DNA of 64,000 nt from Hyphomicrobiales bacterium (GTDB lineage Bacteria; Pseudomonadota; Alphaproteobacteria; Rhizobiales; Beijerinckiaceae). The notes under the pieces are model-generated. The model saw only the letters and a program-made list of their open reading frames with translations. It had not been told where the DNA came from and searched no databases. Location: the NCBI GenBank assembly GCA_900473415.1, contig UCLR01000032.1:260990-324989 (forward strand), written 5' to 3'. Shown in pieces: positions 63,869-64,000 of the stretch; positions within the stretch are counted from its first letter, which is position 1; each line of letters starts with the position of its first letter. Made by a program: the position numbers and the translations under genes.

Positions 63869-64000
63869 ATGTCGGACCAGGCGATCAAGACGATCGGCAT
63901 CATCGGTGCAGGCCAGATGGGCAACGGCATCGCCCATGTCGCGGCGGTGGCAGGCTTCGACGTCAGGCTGCACGACGTCGCCGAGGACCGGATCAAGGCG
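63869..64000 (+). CDS. 3-hydroxyacyl-CoA (3-hydroxybutyryl-CoA) dehydrogenase, 5' part
   Basis: Only 44 codons are in the window. MSDQAIKTIGIIGAGQMGNG holds the NAD motif GAGQMG of the 3-hydroxyacyl-CoA dehydrogenase family, followed by IAHVAAVAGFDVRLHDV. This matches PaaH/HbdA-like enzymes that oxidise 3-hydroxybutyryl-CoA. The close position after etfBA fits butyryl-CoA/beta-oxidation. Completion lies beyond the window. Confidence 0.9.
   Translation, partial: MSDQAIKTIGIIGAGQMGNGIAHVAAVAGFDVRLHDVAEDRIKA

Noticed and set aside
1..64000. CRISPR arrays, prophage or insertion sequences
   Set aside because: No regularly spaced direct repeats, no transposase or phage structural genes were recognised on either strand.

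Overview
The window looks like chromosomal DNA of a GC-rich alphaproteobacterium of the Hyphomicrobiales (Rhizobiales), possibly a Bosea-like genus. Supporting signs are CobS/CobT cobaltochelatase genes, a lysine/alanine-tailed L21, a DenD-type erythronate dehydrogenase, a CyaC-type redox cyclase, Tat-exported solute-binding proteins, and palindromic CGTCAT...ATGACG intergenic repeats. The genus is an inference. I saw no prophage, insertion sequence or CRISPR array. The only RNA gene is a tRNA-Ser(CGA).

Layout. 1-1662: truncated methyl-accepting chemotaxis protein and a small secreted protein. 1816-5906: a periplasmic molybdenum hydroxylase operon (2Fe-2S subunit, Tat-exported molybdopterin subunit, diheme cytochrome c), divergent from a TetR regulator with a near-ideal palindromic operator between them. 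6061-13315: an oligopeptide-type ABC importer operon ending in a glycerophosphodiester phosphodiesterase and a sugar-isomerase-like TIM barrel, a layout reminiscent of agrocinopine (acc) uptake operons. 13723-17136: an APH/P-loop kinase-like protein, a frameshifted GlxA-type regulator and a GNAT enzyme. 17369-24646: a substrate-binding protein paired with a membrane nucleotide cyclase, an alkaline phosphatase with a candidate PHO box, and a CPFC-protein plus FtsX-type ABC set.

24716-36930: housekeeping genes (tRNA-Ser, rplU-rpmA, rpmB) mixed with a sugar-acid catabolic region (IlvD/Edd dehydratase, PEP-mutase family protein, tandem GNAT, SDR, DenD), an aminotransferase and an SMR exporter. 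36942-41601: a phytase-like protein followed by cobT, a GNAT gene, a GFA-family gene and cobS. 41768-49899: a leftward run of genes that starts with an unusual ABC-exporter-like protein with eroded ATPase motifs, then a cyclic-nucleotide-binding protein and a CyaC-like cyclase (six-helix histidine-rich anchor, 2Fe-2S domain, class III cyclase), followed by a methyltransferase-like protein and two glycosyltransferases. 50162-59519: a second oligopeptide ABC operon that runs into a GT4 glycosyltransferase, a polysaccharide deacetylase and a MurG-like glycosyltransferase. 59603-64000: HIG1 protein, PagL-like protein, PduO-type cobalamin adenosyltransferase, rhomboid protease, etfBA and the start of a 3-hydroxyacyl-CoA dehydrogenase.

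The strongest candidate for an under-described system is 44931-49899. A redox-sensing cyclase, a cyclic-nucleotide receptor and a pseudo-ABC membrane protein are joined by 4-base overlaps and flanked on both sides by surface-glycan genes. I infer that respiratory redox state, through cAMP, tunes an envelope transport or glycan process.
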